DNA of 39,116 bases from Bacillota bacterium (GTDB lineage: Bacteria > Bacillota > Bacilli > Alicyclobacillales > SLC66). The position numbers were made by a program, and so were the translations under genes. The notes under the pieces are model-generated. The model was not told where the DNA came from. It was given only the letters and a program-made list of their open reading frames with translations, and searched no databases. Shown here piece by piece: positions 10,209 through 21,346 of this stretch (position 1 is the first letter of the stretch; every line of letters starts with the position of its first letter). The DNA is taken from the NCBI GenBank assembly GCA_021846165.1, contig JAJZCL010000005.1, positions 1-39,116 on the forward strand. The letters are read 5' to 3'.

Positions 10209-12298
10209 GCAAGGTTGATTTTTTGCTGGAAATCGGAACCGAAGAGATGCCGGCGCAGTACGTGCCGCTAGCGGCGTCGCGTTATGCGGAAATTTTGTCA
10301 CGATATTTTGACGATAACGGACTTACGTATGCAAATATGAAAAGTGATGCCACACCGCGCCGCTTGGGCTTTCTTGTGCGCGAACTCGATGTCAGGCAGG
10401 CGGATCGCGTGGAAGAGGCGCGCGGACCGGCGGAGAAAGCGGGTAAAGACGCAAGCGGCGACTGGACGGCAGCCGCAAAGGGGTTTGCCCGGTCGCAGGG
10501 CGTCAACGTCGCGGAACTCGCGATCAGGGACACGCCTGCAGGGACGTACTTGTTTGCAATCAAAGCGATCAAGGGGTTGCCGACGAAAGACCTGCTGGCG
10601 AGGGACTTGCCGGATTTGATCGCGTCTGCCGATTGGCCGAAGAGCATGCGCTGGGGCGATGTCGATATGAAGTTCATTCGCCCGATTCGCTGGCTATTGG
10701 CGCTGCTTGGCGACGAGGTGGTGCCGTTTGCGGTCGCGGAGGTGGCGAGCGCCAACACCACTTACGGACACCGGACGCTGGCGCCGCAGGCGCTTGTGAT
10801 TGAGCGGACGGATGAGTACGAAGTAGCGCTGGAGCGCGCATCTGTGTTGGTGGATGTCGCCAAGCGCAAGGCGCTGATCGCGCGGCAGGTGGAGCAAGTT
10901 GCCGCGCAAGGCGGGTACCGCGCGCAAATCGACGCGGATCTGCTCGATGAAGTGACACAGCTTGTCGAATACCCGACGGCATTCATGGGGGAATTTGACG
11001 AAAATTTTCTGGCGATTCCTGCCCGTGTCATCATCACCTCCATGAAGGAGAACCAGCGCTATTTCCCTGTGTTTGACACAGTGGGAAGGCTGGCGCCGCG
11101 CTTTATCGGCGTTCGAAACGGCGGCGACGTGAACCTCGCCCAAGTGGTTAAGGGGAACGAAAAAGTTCTTTCGGCCAGGCTGGCCGATGCGGCGTTCTTT
11201 TTTGCCGAAGACCGCAAGGTGACGCCGGGGGCGTGGCAGGAAAAGCTAAAGACGATGACGTATCACGAGGAGCTTGGCAGTGTCTACGACCGCGCGTTGC
11301 GGGTGGCGGAGATCGCGAAGCGCATAGCGGCGGAACTCGGGGTTGAGGCTGCGGTTCACAATCGGATTGCAACAGCGGCGGCGTATGCCAAGTTCGACCT
11401 GGCGACGCACATGGTGTACGAGTTTCCGGAATTGGAAGGGTATATGGGCGGGATTTACGCCACCCTCGCGCTGGGAGACGAGGCGGTGGGGCAGGCGATT
11501 GCGGAGCAGTATGACCCCAAAGGCGCCGGTGCCGAAATTGCCGTGAGCCTACCCGGTAAAGTACTCGCGCTGGCGGATAAAATCGAGCGGTTGATGGGCG
11601 GCGTGGCGACGCAGGGTGTGCCGACGGGGTCGCAGGATCCGTATGGGTTGCGGCGCGCCGCGATGGGCGTGGTTCGCACTCTGGCCGAAGGCGGCCTTTC
11701 CCTCACGCTTGACGTCCTCGTCGGTTTGGCCGAGGCGGTCATGCGGGCGGACACCAGCGTGAAGTCGACCTTCGACGTCAGCCTTAGGCTCGACATTTTG
11801 GGCTTTTTGTCGGCAAGGTTCAAGACGTGGTTGACCGACCGCGGGTTGCCAAGCGATGTCGTCGAGGGGCTTGTCGCCGTCAGACCGTATGCGGTGTTGG
11901 AGGTAGCGGACATTGCGGAAGGGGTGGCGGAACTGCTGGTTGCGGCCGGGTTTGGTAAGCTCGTGGAACTTTCCAAACGGGTGCGTAACATCATTGCCAA
12001 ACAACCGGAACCGAGCGAACCGCTGCAATTTGAGGCGTTTGCGGAAGCGGTGGAGAAGCACTTGTTCGAAGCGGTGATGGCTGTGCAATACAAGGCTAGA
12101 GCGGCACTCACGAACAAGGACGCGACTGCCGCAATGCGGGCGATGCTCGATCTGGAAGAGCCGGTGAACGCGTTCTTTGATCAGGTGATGGTGATGGATG
12201 AACGGCAGGACGTGCGGGCGCGGAGGCTGGCGCTGCTGCACAGCGTTCACCACACGCTTTCGCTGGTGCTGGACTTGAGCCAGGTGACGGCGCACTGA
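10205..12298 (+). CDS. glyS: Glycyl-tRNA synthetase beta subunit
   Basis: [20 protein letters not shown]...; ATG 10205 overlaps the glyQ stop; ORF-track start 9986 is too far upstream. Confidence 0.97.
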   Translation: MSKVDFLLEIGTEEMPAQYVPLAASRYAEILSRYFDDNGLTYANMKSDATPRRLGFLVRELDVRQADRVEEARGPAEKAGKDASGDWTAAAKGFARSQGVNVAELAIRDTPAGTYLFAIKAIKGLPTKDLLARDLPDLIASADWPKSMRWGDVDMKFIRPIRWLLALLGDEVVPFAVAEVASANTTYGHRTLAPQALVIERTDEYEVALERASVLVDVAKRKALIARQVEQVAAQGGYRAQIDADLLDEVTQLVEYPTAFMGEFDENFLAIPARVIITSMKENQRYFPVFDTVGRLAPRFIGVRNGGDVNLAQVVKGNEKVLSARLADAAFFFAEDRKVTPGAWQEKLKTMTYHEELGSVYDRALRVAEIAKRIAAELGVEAAVHNRIATAAAYAKFDLATHMVYEFPELEGYMGGIYATLALGDEAVGQAIAEQYDPKGAGAEIAVSLPGKVLALADKIERLMGGVATQGVPTGSQDPYGLRRAAMGVVRTLAEGGLSLTLDVLVGLAEAVMRADTSVKSTFDVSLRLDILGFLSARFKTWLTDRGLPSDVVEGLVAVRPYAVLEVADIAEGVAELLVAAGFGKLVELSKRVRNIIAKQPEPSEPLQFEAFAEAVEKHLFEAVMAVQYKARAALTNKDATAAMRAMLDLEEPVNAFFDQVMVMDERQDVRARRLALLHSVHHTLSLVLDLSQVTAH

Positions 12299-12309
12299 CA
12301 GAAAAGCCA

Positions 12310-12346
12310 AAAGAGCCGACTCCACGTAACGGGGAGCGGCTCTTTT
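12310..12346 (+). terminator. Terminator after glyS
   Basis: AAAGAGCCG...CGGCTCTTTT stem-loop. Confidence 0.75.
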
Positions 12347-12361
12347 AAAACCGACATGTAA

Positions 12362-12607
12362 TTATAATGGCAATGACATGATGTGTTGAAATTCATAGTC
12401 GGAAAACAGAAAGACCAGTCCTACGCCAATGCCAAGCCAAAAGTACTGGCTGCGGAACATCTTGCGGCCAAATTGGAACGGCTTTTCCTTTTCAAGGGCG
12501 AACCACTTGCCGGAAACGATACCAGCGACGAGCAGAAGCAAAATGGCAGATACGATGCGAATCAGGATATGCAAACGGTACGACTTCCTTTCCTCAGATG
12601 GGATCAT
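12362..12607 (-). CDS. Small membrane protein of unknown function (start may be TTG at 12574)
   Basis: Two hydrophobic helices; a GGAAAGGA-type RBS fits a TTG start at 12574 (LHILIRIVSAILLLL...). Confidence 0.6.
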   Translation of the reverse strand: MIPSEERKSYRLHILIRIVSAILLLLVAGIVSGKWFALEKEKPFQFGRKMFRSQYFWLGIGVGLVFLFSDYEFQHIMSLPL

Positions 12608-12719
12608 TGTAGCATGAAAAATTCGACGATTTCAATGATGCAAATTTGCGACGGCGGTGTGTGGCGAACCCACTGAGCGACAGAAATCAGCACTTCGACA
12701 TAGAAAGGATGAATCAAAA

Positions 12720-13538
12720 GTGCGCTCTTCTCTCTCTATCGTGTTTGTGGTGTCCGATTCTGTCGGCGAAACGGCTGAGTTTGTGGTGAGGGCGGCGGCG
12801 AGTCAATTTGACCATAACCATTTTGAAATTCGCCGCATGTCCTATGTGGATACCATCGACGCCATTCGCGAGATTATAGAGTCCGCCAAGGAAGTGGGAG
12901 GCTTTATCGCCTACACTCTGATTCTGCCGACGCTTAGAACCGCCATGCGCGAACTGGCGGAACAAATGGGCGTTCGGGCGGTGGATATCATGGGGCCGAT
13001 GATGACTGCGTTTGAGGATGTGTTCAACGCCACGCCCCAACTTCGACCAGGGTTATTGCATCAGCTCGATGACGATTACTTCCGCAAAGTCGAGGCCATT
13101 GAGTTTGCCGTCAAACACGACGACGGGCGTGACTCGCGGGGGTTGTTTCGAGCAGACGTTGTGCTTGTGGGGGTTTCGCGAACCTCAAAAACCCCGCTCA
13201 GCATGTACCTTGCCCACAAAAAGATGCGCGTTGCCAATGTGCCGCTCGTTCCAGAGGTACAGCCGCCGGGGGAATTGTACGAGTTGCCGCAGGGGCGCAT
13301 CATTGGCCTTACGATTGACGGGGATGAATTGACCCTGATTCGCAAAGAACGGCTGCGCTCGCTCGGATTGAACAGCGACGCCAGCTATGCAAGCTGGCAA
13401 CGGATACGCGATGAGCTTCAATATGCTGATGACGTCATGCAAAAGCTCGGTTGCCCGATCATCGACGTGTCCCGACGGGCCGTCGAGGAAACGGCGAGCA
13501 TCATCCTTAGTATTGTCCGACAGCGCTCCCATCCCTGA
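12720..13538 (+). CDS. Pyruvate,phosphate dikinase/PEP synthase regulatory kinase-phosphorylase (PpsR/YqfL family)
   Basis: VFVVSDSVGETAEFVVRAA, GVSRTSKTPLSMYLA P-loop; GTG 12720 after aaagga. Confidence 0.95.
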   Translation: MRSSLSIVFVVSDSVGETAEFVVRAAASQFDHNHFEIRRMSYVDTIDAIREIIESAKEVGGFIAYTLILPTLRTAMRELAEQMGVRAVDIMGPMMTAFEDVFNATPQLRPGLLHQLDDDYFRKVEAIEFAVKHDDGRDSRGLFRADVVLVGVSRTSKTPLSMYLAHKKMRVANVPLVPEVQPPGELYELPQGRIIGLTIDGDELTLIRKERLRSLGLNSDASYASWQRIRDELQYADDVMQKLGCPIIDVSRRAVEETASIILSIVRQRSHP

Positions 13539-13804
13539 AAAAGAAGATGGTGGGCGGAAGGATTTTTTTGCCGCGCTAGCGTACATCTATATAAACAAAG
13601 GAATTGAGGTTTACTTTTGCGGTTTGCGTGAAAAAATAGACTCAGTCTTTTCTGTCGAAAATTTCGGTTAGGATAATTTTTCGTGCAGTGCGGCAGGAAA
13701 TTGTAGAAGTTTGACGAAATCATTCTACTAGATGGCGCGTAACACACGTGGAACAGACCGCTCACCGATGTCAGGCGCACTCGACAATGGAGGGGTCGGT
13801 ATTG

Positions 13805-15670
13805 ATGCGCATACCTGAAGAATTTATCGCCCTTCTGCGCGATCGGGTGGACATTGTCGACGTGGTTTCCGAACACGTCCGCCTAAAACGTAGCGGTCAG
13901 TCTTATGTCGGACTGTGCCCGTTTCATTCGGAACGAACCCCGTCGTTCCATGTCACGCCAAGCAAAGGATTTTACTATTGTTTCGGATGCGGAGCAGGCG
14001 GTACTGCCATTACTTTTCTTATGGAAGCCGAGCAATTAACCTTTTACCAGGCGGTGAGCAAGCTGGCTGCTAAAGCTGGGTTGCCGGTGCCGTCGATCGA
14101 CGAACCTGCGTCTGCCAGTGCCGGGAACCATCGTCAACGACTGCTGGCGATTCACGAACTGGCCAACAAATTCTACAACCACATTTTAATGAATCATGAG
14201 TTGGGAATGCAAGGCCTTTCATATTTTTCCCATAGGGGGTTGACTAAAAAAATTATTGCGGACTTTCAATTGGGATACGCGCCTGGCGGTGGCAGGGCAC
14301 TGACCGATTTTCTCTTGCGCAGAGGGCATGCTGTCGATGATTTGCTGACCGCAGGGGTCGCCAGCGTGAACGGACAGGGTGAGGTGCGAGATCGATTTCG
14401 CCACCGGGTGATGTTTCCGATCTGGGATTTGCAGGGGCGAACCGTCGGTTTTGGCGCGAGATCGCTTGGTGATGAACAGCCTAAGTACATCAATACGGGT
14501 GAGACAGAACTGTTTCACAAAGGTAAGTTGTTGTATGGATTTGCAAAGGCAAGGCATAAAATCCGCCAAACGGGTCAAGTGATTTTGCTTGAAGGGTACA
14601 TGGACGCCATTTCGTTTCACCAGCACGGGATCGCCAACGCGGTAGCGGGTCTTGGCACGGCGTTGACGGCGGAACAGGCCAACTTATTGAAGCGCGTAGC
14701 CGAAGACGTGATCCTGCTTTACGATGGGGATGCGGCAGGGCGAAAAGCGACGATGCGGTCGTTGGAAGTGCTAGGCGAGGCAGGAGTGTTAGCCCGTGTG
14801 GTGGAACTGCCTGATGGTGTGGATCCCGATGAATGGATTCGGGAGCGCGGCGAGGTCGGTTGGCGAGGGCTTCAGGATCAGGCGAAGCGGGCGCTCTCCT
14901 ATCGATTGACGCAACTGACGCACGAACACCCTGATCACATGGGAAGCGGCAGGATCGATTATGTGCGAGACGCAGTCGCGTTGATCGCGCGCGAACCGAG
15001 TTCGATTGAGCGGGAGGCGGCTTTGGAGTGGCTGGGCAAAACCTACGCCATCTCAGTCATCGCCTTGCGTGAGGATCTGAGTCGGGAAATGAAGGCTCAA
15101 CAAAAGCAGCACCATGCGGATAAGTCAGGGAAAATGTGGAATACTTTGAGCCGAACATCAGACGCAACGCAAACTCGGCCAACAGCACCCCAGGGAGGAA
15201 GAATGGCCGTTTCTGAAAGGAAGCTACTTACCTACATGGTACTCGATGCGGCAGTGGCAAAACAAGTGCAACAGCGACTGCAGGGCGAATTTTCGATACC
15301 TATACACAGCGCATTACAAGCCTATTTATACCAGTTTTATATCGACCATGACAAGTCAGACCCGGAGTTGTTTTTGAACCTTCTCGACGATCCCCACTTG
15401 CTGAATTTTGCCACTCGATTGCTGCAGGAAGCGAGCGATGAAGGCGTCGACGTCGACAAGTTGCATCAAGAGGTTGATGACTGCATACAAAACCTGGTTG
15501 GCGATGGGATTGAAAAAACCATGCAGGAGATGGTGAATCAATTGAAACTAGCCACCGAACGAGGAGACGTGGAAGAAATGAGGCGCCTCGGGGAACGCAT
15601 CAAGGCACTGCGGCAAGAATGGAATCGAACTGGCGGTCGCGTGATACGATTGGGCATTTTTCAGAAATGA
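13805..15670 (+). CDS. dnaG: DNA primase
   Basis: Zinc finger [32 protein letters not shown] region [12 protein letters not shown]...YDGDAAG; ATG 13805. Confidence 0.97.
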   Translation: MRIPEEFIALLRDRVDIVDVVSEHVRLKRSGQSYVGLCPFHSERTPSFHVTPSKGFYYCFGCGAGGTAITFLMEAEQLTFYQAVSKLAAKAGLPVPSIDEPASASAGNHRQRLLAIHELANKFYNHILMNHELGMQGLSYFSHRGLTKKIIADFQLGYAPGGGRALTDFLLRRGHAVDDLLTAGVASVNGQGEVRDRFRHRVMFPIWDLQGRTVGFGARSLGDEQPKYINTGETELFHKGKLLYGFAKARHKIRQTGQVILLEGYMDAISFHQHGIANAVAGLGTALTAEQANLLKRVAEDVILLYDGDAAGRKATMRSLEVLGEAGVLARVVELPDGVDPDEWIRERGEVGWRGLQDQAKRALSYRLTQLTHEHPDHMGSGRIDYVRDAVALIAREPSSIEREAALEWLGKTYAISVIALREDLSREMKAQQKQHHADKSGKMWNTLSRTSDATQTRPTAPQGGRMAVSERKLLTYMVLDAAVAKQVQQRLQGEFSIPIHSALQAYLYQFYIDHDKSDPELFLNLLDDPHLLNFATRLLQEASDEGVDVDKLHQEVDDCIQNLVGDGIEKTMQEMVNQLKLATERGDVEEMRRLGERIKALRQEWNRTGGRVIRLGIFQK

Positions 15671-15684
15671 AGGGGGGGGCGAAG

Positions 15685-16836
15685 GTGAGTAAGGAAAGGC
15701 AAGAAGGGTCGCCATTAGGAGAAACGTTAGAGGATGTCAGAGATCATCTTCTCTCCACCGGGAAAAAACGCGGATTTTTGAACTATCAGGAGATTGTCAC
15801 AAAAATGGCCGCGTTTGATCTCGAAAGCGATCAGTTCGAGGACTTTCTCGATCAGCTTAGCGATCATGGCATTGAGGTTTTGAACGAGTCGGACGAAATT
15901 GATGAAGACTCGGAAAGCGACGAAGACATTGAAGAGCGCGATATGGCGGAAGAAAACCAGCAGGAAGAGGAGTTTGACCTCACTGACCTGAGTGTTCCGC
16001 CTGGTGTTAAGATCAATGATCCGGTCAGGATGTACCTCAAGGAAATTGGCCGGGTGCCGCTGCTGTCTGCGGAAGAGGAGATCGAACTGGCCAAGCGCAT
16101 TGAGGAAGGTGATGAGGAGGCCAAGCGTCGGTTGGCGGAGGCGAACCTGCGTCTGGTGGTCAGCATCGCGAAACGCTATGTCGGCAGGGGGATGTTGTTT
16201 CTTGATTTGATTCAGGAAGGCAACATGGGCTTGATCAAAGCGGTGGAAAAATTCGACTACCTTAAGGGGTACAAGTTCAGCACCTATGCGACGTGGTGGA
16301 TTCGTCAAGCGATTACCCGCGCGATTGCGGATCAGGCGCGCACCATTCGCATTCCCGTTCACATGGTGGAAACGATTAACAAACTGATTCGCATCTCCCG
16401 CCAATTGTTGCAGGAACTCGGGCGCGAGCCAAGTGCCGAAGAAATTGCCAAAGAAATGGACATGAGTCCGGAAAAGGTGCGGGAAATCCAAAAAATCGCG
16501 CAAGAGCCGGTGTCTTTGGAAACGCCCATCGGCGAGGAAGACGACTCGCATTTGGGGGATTTTATCCCCGACGAAGATGCGCTGGCACCGGCGGACGCCG
16601 CGGCTTATGAACTGCTGAAGGAACAGTTGGAGGACGTTTTAGACACCTTGACCGAACGCGAAGAAAACGTGTTGAGGCTGCGCTTTGGCCTTGACGACGG
16701 CAGGACGCGCACGCTGGAAGAGGTGGGCAAGGTGTTTGGCGTCACGCGCGAACGGATCCGCCAAATCGAGGCGAAGGCCTTGCGCAAGCTGCGTCACCCC
16801 AGTCGCAGCAAGCGCTTAAAAGACTTCCTTGAATGA
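15685..16836 (+). CDS. sigA: RNA polymerase primary sigma factor SigA/RpoD
   Basis: Region 2 ([39 protein letters not shown]), region 4 HTH; GTG 15685; directly downstream of dnaG. Confidence 0.97.
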   Translation: MSKERQEGSPLGETLEDVRDHLLSTGKKRGFLNYQEIVTKMAAFDLESDQFEDFLDQLSDHGIEVLNESDEIDEDSESDEDIEERDMAEENQQEEEFDLTDLSVPPGVKINDPVRMYLKEIGRVPLLSAEEEIELAKRIEEGDEEAKRRLAEANLRLVVSIAKRYVGRGMLFLDLIQEGNMGLIKAVEKFDYLKGYKFSTYATWWIRQAITRAIADQARTIRIPVHMVETINKLIRISRQLLQELGREPSAEEIAKEMDMSPEKVREIQKIAQEPVSLETPIGEEDDSHLGDFIPDEDALAPADAAAYELLKEQLEDVLDTLTEREENVLRLRFGLDDGRTRTLEEVGKVFGVTRERIRQIEAKALRKLRHPSRSKRLKDFLE

Positions 16837-16873
16837 GCAAGCAGGGGTTTTTAGCGAGCGTGCGACCACTCTG

Positions 16874-17638
16874 ATGCATGTGAGCGATAAGCGCACCTTA
16901 CATTTACCACTGCGACTCGAAGCGATTGTCCGCATGGTGTCTCGCGTTGATTGTGTGGCGGATATCGGCAGTGACCACGGACTTGTGCCGCTGGCGCTTG
17001 TCGGGAGGGGCATCGTGGGTCGGGCGATTGCCATCGAGGTGGCGTTAGGTCCTTTGCAGGCCGTGAAGGCGGCATTTGAGCGTCAGCATTATCGGTTGGA
17101 GGCTCGTCTTGGCGACGGGATGCAGCCCTTGCGGCAGGGAGAGGTGCAGGGGGTTGTGGTTGCGGGAATGGGGGGAGCCACAATATGGCGCATACTTACA
17201 GACGCTTACGCCGGTAAGCTTTTAAAGGCGGATCTCCCGGAACTCGTTCTGCAACCGATGGACGCGCCCGGACTGATCCGCTGGTTTGCCCGGCGATCCG
17301 GATACGAAATCGATCGCGATGTATGGCTTGGTGACCGTGGCATCAGCTATAATGTATTGCGTCTGACGGCGCCTGCGGCGTTGCGCGAGGCGGATTTCGC
17401 AGGAGCGTACGATGAATTCCTTAAATTATCGATTAAATCGCGGGTTGAACTGGAGTACGGCTCGGCGGTTTATGATTTGACCAATGCGGCGTTTGCGGCG
17501 CATTGGCGTTTGCAAGTCGCAAAACACAAGCGCATTGTCGCGCATTTGGAACGGTCAGTGAGCGTAGAGGCGAAGCGACGCTACGCGCAGGTCATGGAGT
17601 GGTTGGATGGGATGAACCGATTGCGACCATTTGAATAA
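16874..17638 (+). CDS. trmK: tRNA (adenine(22)-N1)-methyltransferase TrmK-like
   Basis: LRLEAIVRMVSRVDCVADIGSDHGLVPLALV SAM motif, GMGGATIWRIL; downstream of sigA. Confidence 0.9.
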   Translation: MHVSDKRTLHLPLRLEAIVRMVSRVDCVADIGSDHGLVPLALVGRGIVGRAIAIEVALGPLQAVKAAFERQHYRLEARLGDGMQPLRQGEVQGVVVAGMGGATIWRILTDAYAGKLLKADLPELVLQPMDAPGLIRWFARRSGYEIDRDVWLGDRGISYNVLRLTAPAALREADFAGAYDEFLKLSIKSRVELEYGSAVYDLTNAAFAAHWRLQVAKHKRIVAHLERSVSVEAKRRYAQVMEWLDGMNRLRPFE

Positions 17639-17671
17639 TTTCGCATTTATAAATATTGTATATCATTGACC

Positions 17672-17700
17672 TTGAAAAAATAACGATTTTATGATTTAAT
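17672..17700 (+). promoter_or_regulatory. Predicted sigma-A promoter of rnpB
   Basis: TTGAAA (17672-17677), 17-nt spacer, TTTAAT (17695-17700), ending ~11 nt before the P1 helix. Confidence 0.6.
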
Positions 17701-17710
17701 GATTTCGTTC

Positions 17711-18113
17711 AAAAAGTAAGCTGGGTAATCGCTGGCGCAGTGCCGAAAGGCCGCGTGAGAGGAAAGTCCGAGCTCCGTAGAGCAGGGTGCTGGGTAACCC
17801 CCAGTGGGAGCGATCCTAAGGAAAGTGCCACAGACATGGAGACCGCCGATGGCCTTTTTGGGGCGCAGGCAAGGGTGCAACGGTGCGGTAAGAGCGCACC
17901 AGCGGCGCGGTGACGCGTCGGCTAGGTAAACCCCACCTGGAGCAAGACCGGATAGGAGTACGAAACAACGGCTCGTTGTGTACTCGGGTAGGTCGCTGGA
18001 GCGAATTGGCAACAATCCGCCTAGATAGATGATTGCCACCTCATCAGTGCGAGGTTGACAACAACCGCCATCAGCGCGCGAGGAACAAAACTCGGCTTAT
18101 AGGCTTGCTTTTT
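17711..18113 (+). ncRNA. rnpB: RNase P RNA, apparent A-type architecture
   Basis: GAGAGGAAAGTCCGAGCTCC, CCGCCGATGGCC, GGTGCGGTAAGAGCGCACC, GGTAAACCCCACCTGGAGCAAG, CTAGATAGATGATTGCC; P1 pairing AAAAAGTAAGC (17711) with GCTTGCTTTTT (to 18113). Confidence 0.95.
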
Positions 18114-18116
18114 GCT

Positions 18117-18152
18117 AAAAAACCTCCGTACGGTTTCGTACGGAGGTTTTTT
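18117..18152. terminator. Bidirectional terminator between rnpB and fabH
   Basis: AAAAAACCTCCGTACG-gttt-CGTACGGAGGTTTTTT. Confidence 0.9.
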
Positions 18153-18159
18153 AGTGATG

Positions 18160-19140
18160 TTACAACTGAATCAGTGCGCCGCCCCAGATGAGTCCTGCGC
18201 CAAAAGCGACGAGCAGGAGCGTGTCGCCTTTTTTGATCCTGCCGGATTTTAGATTGGCGTCGATGGCGATCGGTATGGTCGCTGAGGAGTTGTTGCCGAT
18301 GTATTTGATGTTGCTGATCACTTTCTCTTCTGGAACGCGCATGCTTTTGGCCACGGCGTCAATGATCCGCTGATTGGCCTGGTGAGGGATCAGGAAGCTA
18401 ACCTGATCGATCGTATAACCAGTTTTGGCGAGGACCTCACGCGCCGTTTCTGACATCACACTAACCGCCAACTTGAAAATCTTCGGACCATCCATGTACA
18501 TGGTTGTTTTCTGGTCTTTGCCCGGCTTGATCGGGTCGCGACTGCCGCCGCTCGGAATCAGCAGGCTTTGCACATACTCCCCATTGGCATGGGTGGTGGC
18601 GAAAATGATGCCTTTCTGCTCTTCGCTCGTACTCCTGGAAACGACGACTGCGCCAGCGCCGTCAGCAAAGAGGATGCAGGTTGAACGGTCGGTGTAGTCT
18701 GTAAAACGCGTGAGCGAATCGGCGCCGATGACCAGGATGTGTTCGTGCGTGCCCGCGCGGATGAATTGATCAGCCGTGTGCAAGGCCGTAATGAATCCGG
18801 CGCAGGTGGCATGAATGTCCATGACGCTTGCCTGCAGGAGTTGCAAACGGTGTTGGACGATAACCGCGACGGGGGGAAATAAGTAATCGGGCGTTTCCGT
18901 GGCGACGATGATCATGCCGATCTCGGCGGGATTGATTCCTGCGCTTGCGATTGCCAATTTAGCCGCTTCATACGCAAAGTCAGAGGTCGCTTGATCGGGC
19001 GAGGCCATACGGCGTTCCGTGATGCCGGTGCGTGATGTGATCCAGGCGTCGGACGTTTCGACGATCTTTTCGAGATCGAAATTCGTGATCCGATTCTGTG
19101 GAAGGTTGGAACCGATTCCGCTAATGACTGAGTGATACAA
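18160..19140 (-). CDS. fabH: 3-oxoacyl-ACP synthase III (FabH)
   Basis: ITSRTGITERR, DIHATCAGF active-site Cys, PHQANQRI, GNNSSATIP; aggaggtg RBS. Confidence 0.95.
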   Translation of the reverse strand: MYHSVISGIGSNLPQNRITNFDLEKIVETSDAWITSRTGITERRMASPDQATSDFAYEAAKLAIASAGINPAEIGMIIVATETPDYLFPPVAVIVQHRLQLLQASVMDIHATCAGFITALHTADQFIRAGTHEHILVIGADSLTRFTDYTDRSTCILFADGAGAVVVSRSTSEEQKGIIFATTHANGEYVQSLLIPSGGSRDPIKPGKDQKTTMYMDGPKIFKLAVSVMSETAREVLAKTGYTIDQVSFLIPHQANQRIIDAVAKSMRVPEEKVISNIKYIGNNSSATIPIAIDANLKSGRIKKGDTLLLVAFGAGLIWGGALIQL

Positions 19141-19317
19141 AAATGCACACCTCCTGAGGACGAACGATACTTGCCCCCATTATAATATATAATCAGGTCA
19201 TAATAGTAGGCTGTATTCATCGACACGTCAGATCGGGTATAATTAATCAAGGGTGTGTGTCTGACTGATGTGCAATCAAGCAAGAATGATGGTGACTAAA
19301 CGAGGGATGCGATTGGC

Positions 19318-20826
19318 ATGAACGATCAGTCTAAGCGAGGGGAACCGCAATGGCAACAACGCCTGCTGAACTGGGTGCGGTTGTTGCAATCGGCGGATAC
19401 GTTACAAGAGATCGAAGAGCAATTTATTGCCAGAACGCCATGGCGCGTGGTGGCGATTTACAAAATTGATGAACAGAAGAATTTGATTCATGCCAATTCC
19501 CTCAAGGGTTATGAGCAACTGGGAGTGGTTCCGTCTGGGTATCCGCTTTTGCCGGAAAATAATCTGATCTCCTCAGTCTTTCTGCGCGGCGAAACCGTTG
19601 TCATTGACAAAGATTGGGAACAGCATGGTCACTGCTATGGCGAACTTTTTTGCAGGGTTTGGCATGAACTCAAGCTCGAAAAAGCCGCCGCAGTACCGTT
19701 GATTCACAGCGGTGTCACGGTAGGTGGAATGCTGGTCGGTGGGGATGAGGGAGACGATTTTGCTGCCGTTGCGCTGCAGTCGTTGGAATTGATTGCGCCC
19801 ATGCTCGCTTTTCTGATTGTCAAGCAAGACATGTTGGAGACGCTTGAGAGTGAGAACCGTGCCTTCCGCTGGATTCAGGAAATGTCGCAAATTCTGCTGT
19901 TTGTCAGGGACGAAGAGGAACTGTGGCGACAGTTTCGCGACATGCTGATGCAGTTGGGGCACATTAACGGCGGGGTATACGCGCAATGCGTTGACGGTGT
20001 GTGGCAAGTGGAGGATGTGTTTGGACCGATCGCAAGTTATAAGGAGCGTTTGAATGTCGACTTTCCCAAGTGGTTACTGGAGCGGGTAACGACAAATTGG
20101 CAAGATAACCCGTACATATGGTCAAACTCAGGGGTGCGCATTTTGCCTTCATATGTCATCGACGAACCGAAGAACGGCCAAGGACTTCTTGCCATTATTG
20201 GCAGTGATCGAGAGCTTTTCGCTGCACTCTCTATCTACTCCGTAGTGACGGATCCATTGCTGAAACGATTGTTACCCACATTGATCCAATCCTTTACCCT
20301 CGCTTTCCGTTTGATTCGCCAGCGCAAGCTGTTGGCGCGACTGAGTACGCATGATGCGCTGACCGGGGCGTGGAATCGACGCGGCCTTGAAACGCACTTT
20401 GAACAACTGTCGGCAAAACCGGTCTGCGAACCGATGGTGATGATCCTGCTGGATCTTGACTACTTTAAGGAGTTGAACGATCGCGAGGGTCATGACCGCG
20501 GGGATGAGGCGCTGATCGAAATATCGCGTTATTTTCTCGCGAATTTTAAACAAAACGATGTTGTGGCAAGACTTGGCGGGGATGAATTCGTGCTGTTGTT
20601 GCACAAGCGAACATGGACAAAAGAAACGGCAGACTCGTTACTGAACCTGATTCACGGGGCTCCTTTAAAAAAATATCGACTCAGTATGACCTTGGGCGTC
20701 GTCGAGTTCCCTACGGAAGGCAAGGACTTCAGTGCCTGTTATCGTTTGGCGGACGAACGCCTGTACATCGGAAAACGCAACGGTAAAAGCGCGATTTCAG
20801 CGCCAAGTGGCTTGATCGCATTATAG
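19318..20826 (+). CDS. Diguanylate cyclase-like protein with N-terminal GAF-like region(s) and GGDEF domain
   Basis: DALTGAWNRRG...ARLGGDEFVLLL; I-site position reads KQND rather than RxxD. Confidence 0.9.
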   Translation: MNDQSKRGEPQWQQRLLNWVRLLQSADTLQEIEEQFIARTPWRVVAIYKIDEQKNLIHANSLKGYEQLGVVPSGYPLLPENNLISSVFLRGETVVIDKDWEQHGHCYGELFCRVWHELKLEKAAAVPLIHSGVTVGGMLVGGDEGDDFAAVALQSLELIAPMLAFLIVKQDMLETLESENRAFRWIQEMSQILLFVRDEEELWRQFRDMLMQLGHINGGVYAQCVDGVWQVEDVFGPIASYKERLNVDFPKWLLERVTTNWQDNPYIWSNSGVRILPSYVIDEPKNGQGLLAIIGSDRELFAALSIYSVVTDPLLKRLLPTLIQSFTLAFRLIRQRKLLARLSTHDALTGAWNRRGLETHFEQLSAKPVCEPMVMILLDLDYFKELNDREGHDRGDEALIEISRYFLANFKQNDVVARLGGDEFVLLLHKRTWTKETADSLLNLIHGAPLKKYRLSMTLGVVEFPTEGKDFSACYRLADERLYIGKRNGKSAISAPSGLIAL

Positions 20827-20851
20827 AAAAAACGGGAGTGGATGAGAACCT

Positions 20852-21346
20852 GTGGAAACATCGAAACGGGATGCGATATTAAAAATTTTGCACCAGAATG
20901 GCCGCTTGTCGACAGAGACCATCGCGACGATGGTCGGCGAGAGTACGGAAGCGGTCAAGCAAGCGATCAAGGAAATGGAAGACGAGCGCATTATCCTTCG
21001 CTACTCGGCCACGATTAATTGGGAAAGGGTAAAAACAGAACGGGTGACAGCCGTGATCGACGTCAAGGTGACGCCGCAGCGTGAGGTCGGTTTCGATGCG
21101 ATCGCGGAGCGCGTGTATCGGTTTGCGGAGGTCAAATCCGTGACTTTAATGTCTGGCGCGTTTGACCTGCAAGTGGTGGTGGAAGGTGACGACATTCGTG
21201 AGATCGCCCGATTTGTTTCAGAGCGACTCTCAACGATTGAACACGTGATCTCGACAACCACTCATTTCCTCTTAAAAACCTATAAATCGGATGGCGTGAT
21301 TTTTGATGACAATGAGCATGACCGTCGCCTGGTGGTGACGCCATGA
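20852..21346 (+). CDS. Lrp/AsnC family transcriptional regulator (AlaR/YugG-like)
   Basis: N-terminal HTH (ILKILHQNGRLSTETIATMVGESTEAVKQAIKEMEDERII), C-terminal RAM-like domain; coupled to the aminotransferase. Confidence 0.88.
   Translation: METSKRDAILKILHQNGRLSTETIATMVGESTEAVKQAIKEMEDERIILRYSATINWERVKTERVTAVIDVKVTPQREVGFDAIAERVYRFAEVKSVTLMSGAFDLQVVVEGDDIREIARFVSERLSTIEHVISTTTHFLLKTYKSDGVIFDDNEHDRRLVVTP

Noticed and set aside
11455-12325. Long antisense ORFs (220 and 258 aa)
   Set aside because: Antisense to glyS; Ser/Ala- and His/Arg-rich shadow frames.
15727-16551. 274-aa minus-strand ORF
   Set aside because: Antisense to sigA, no recognisable motifs.
17689-18039. 116-aa minus-strand ORF
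   Set aside because: Lies entirely antisense to the rnpB RNA; no protein-family features.
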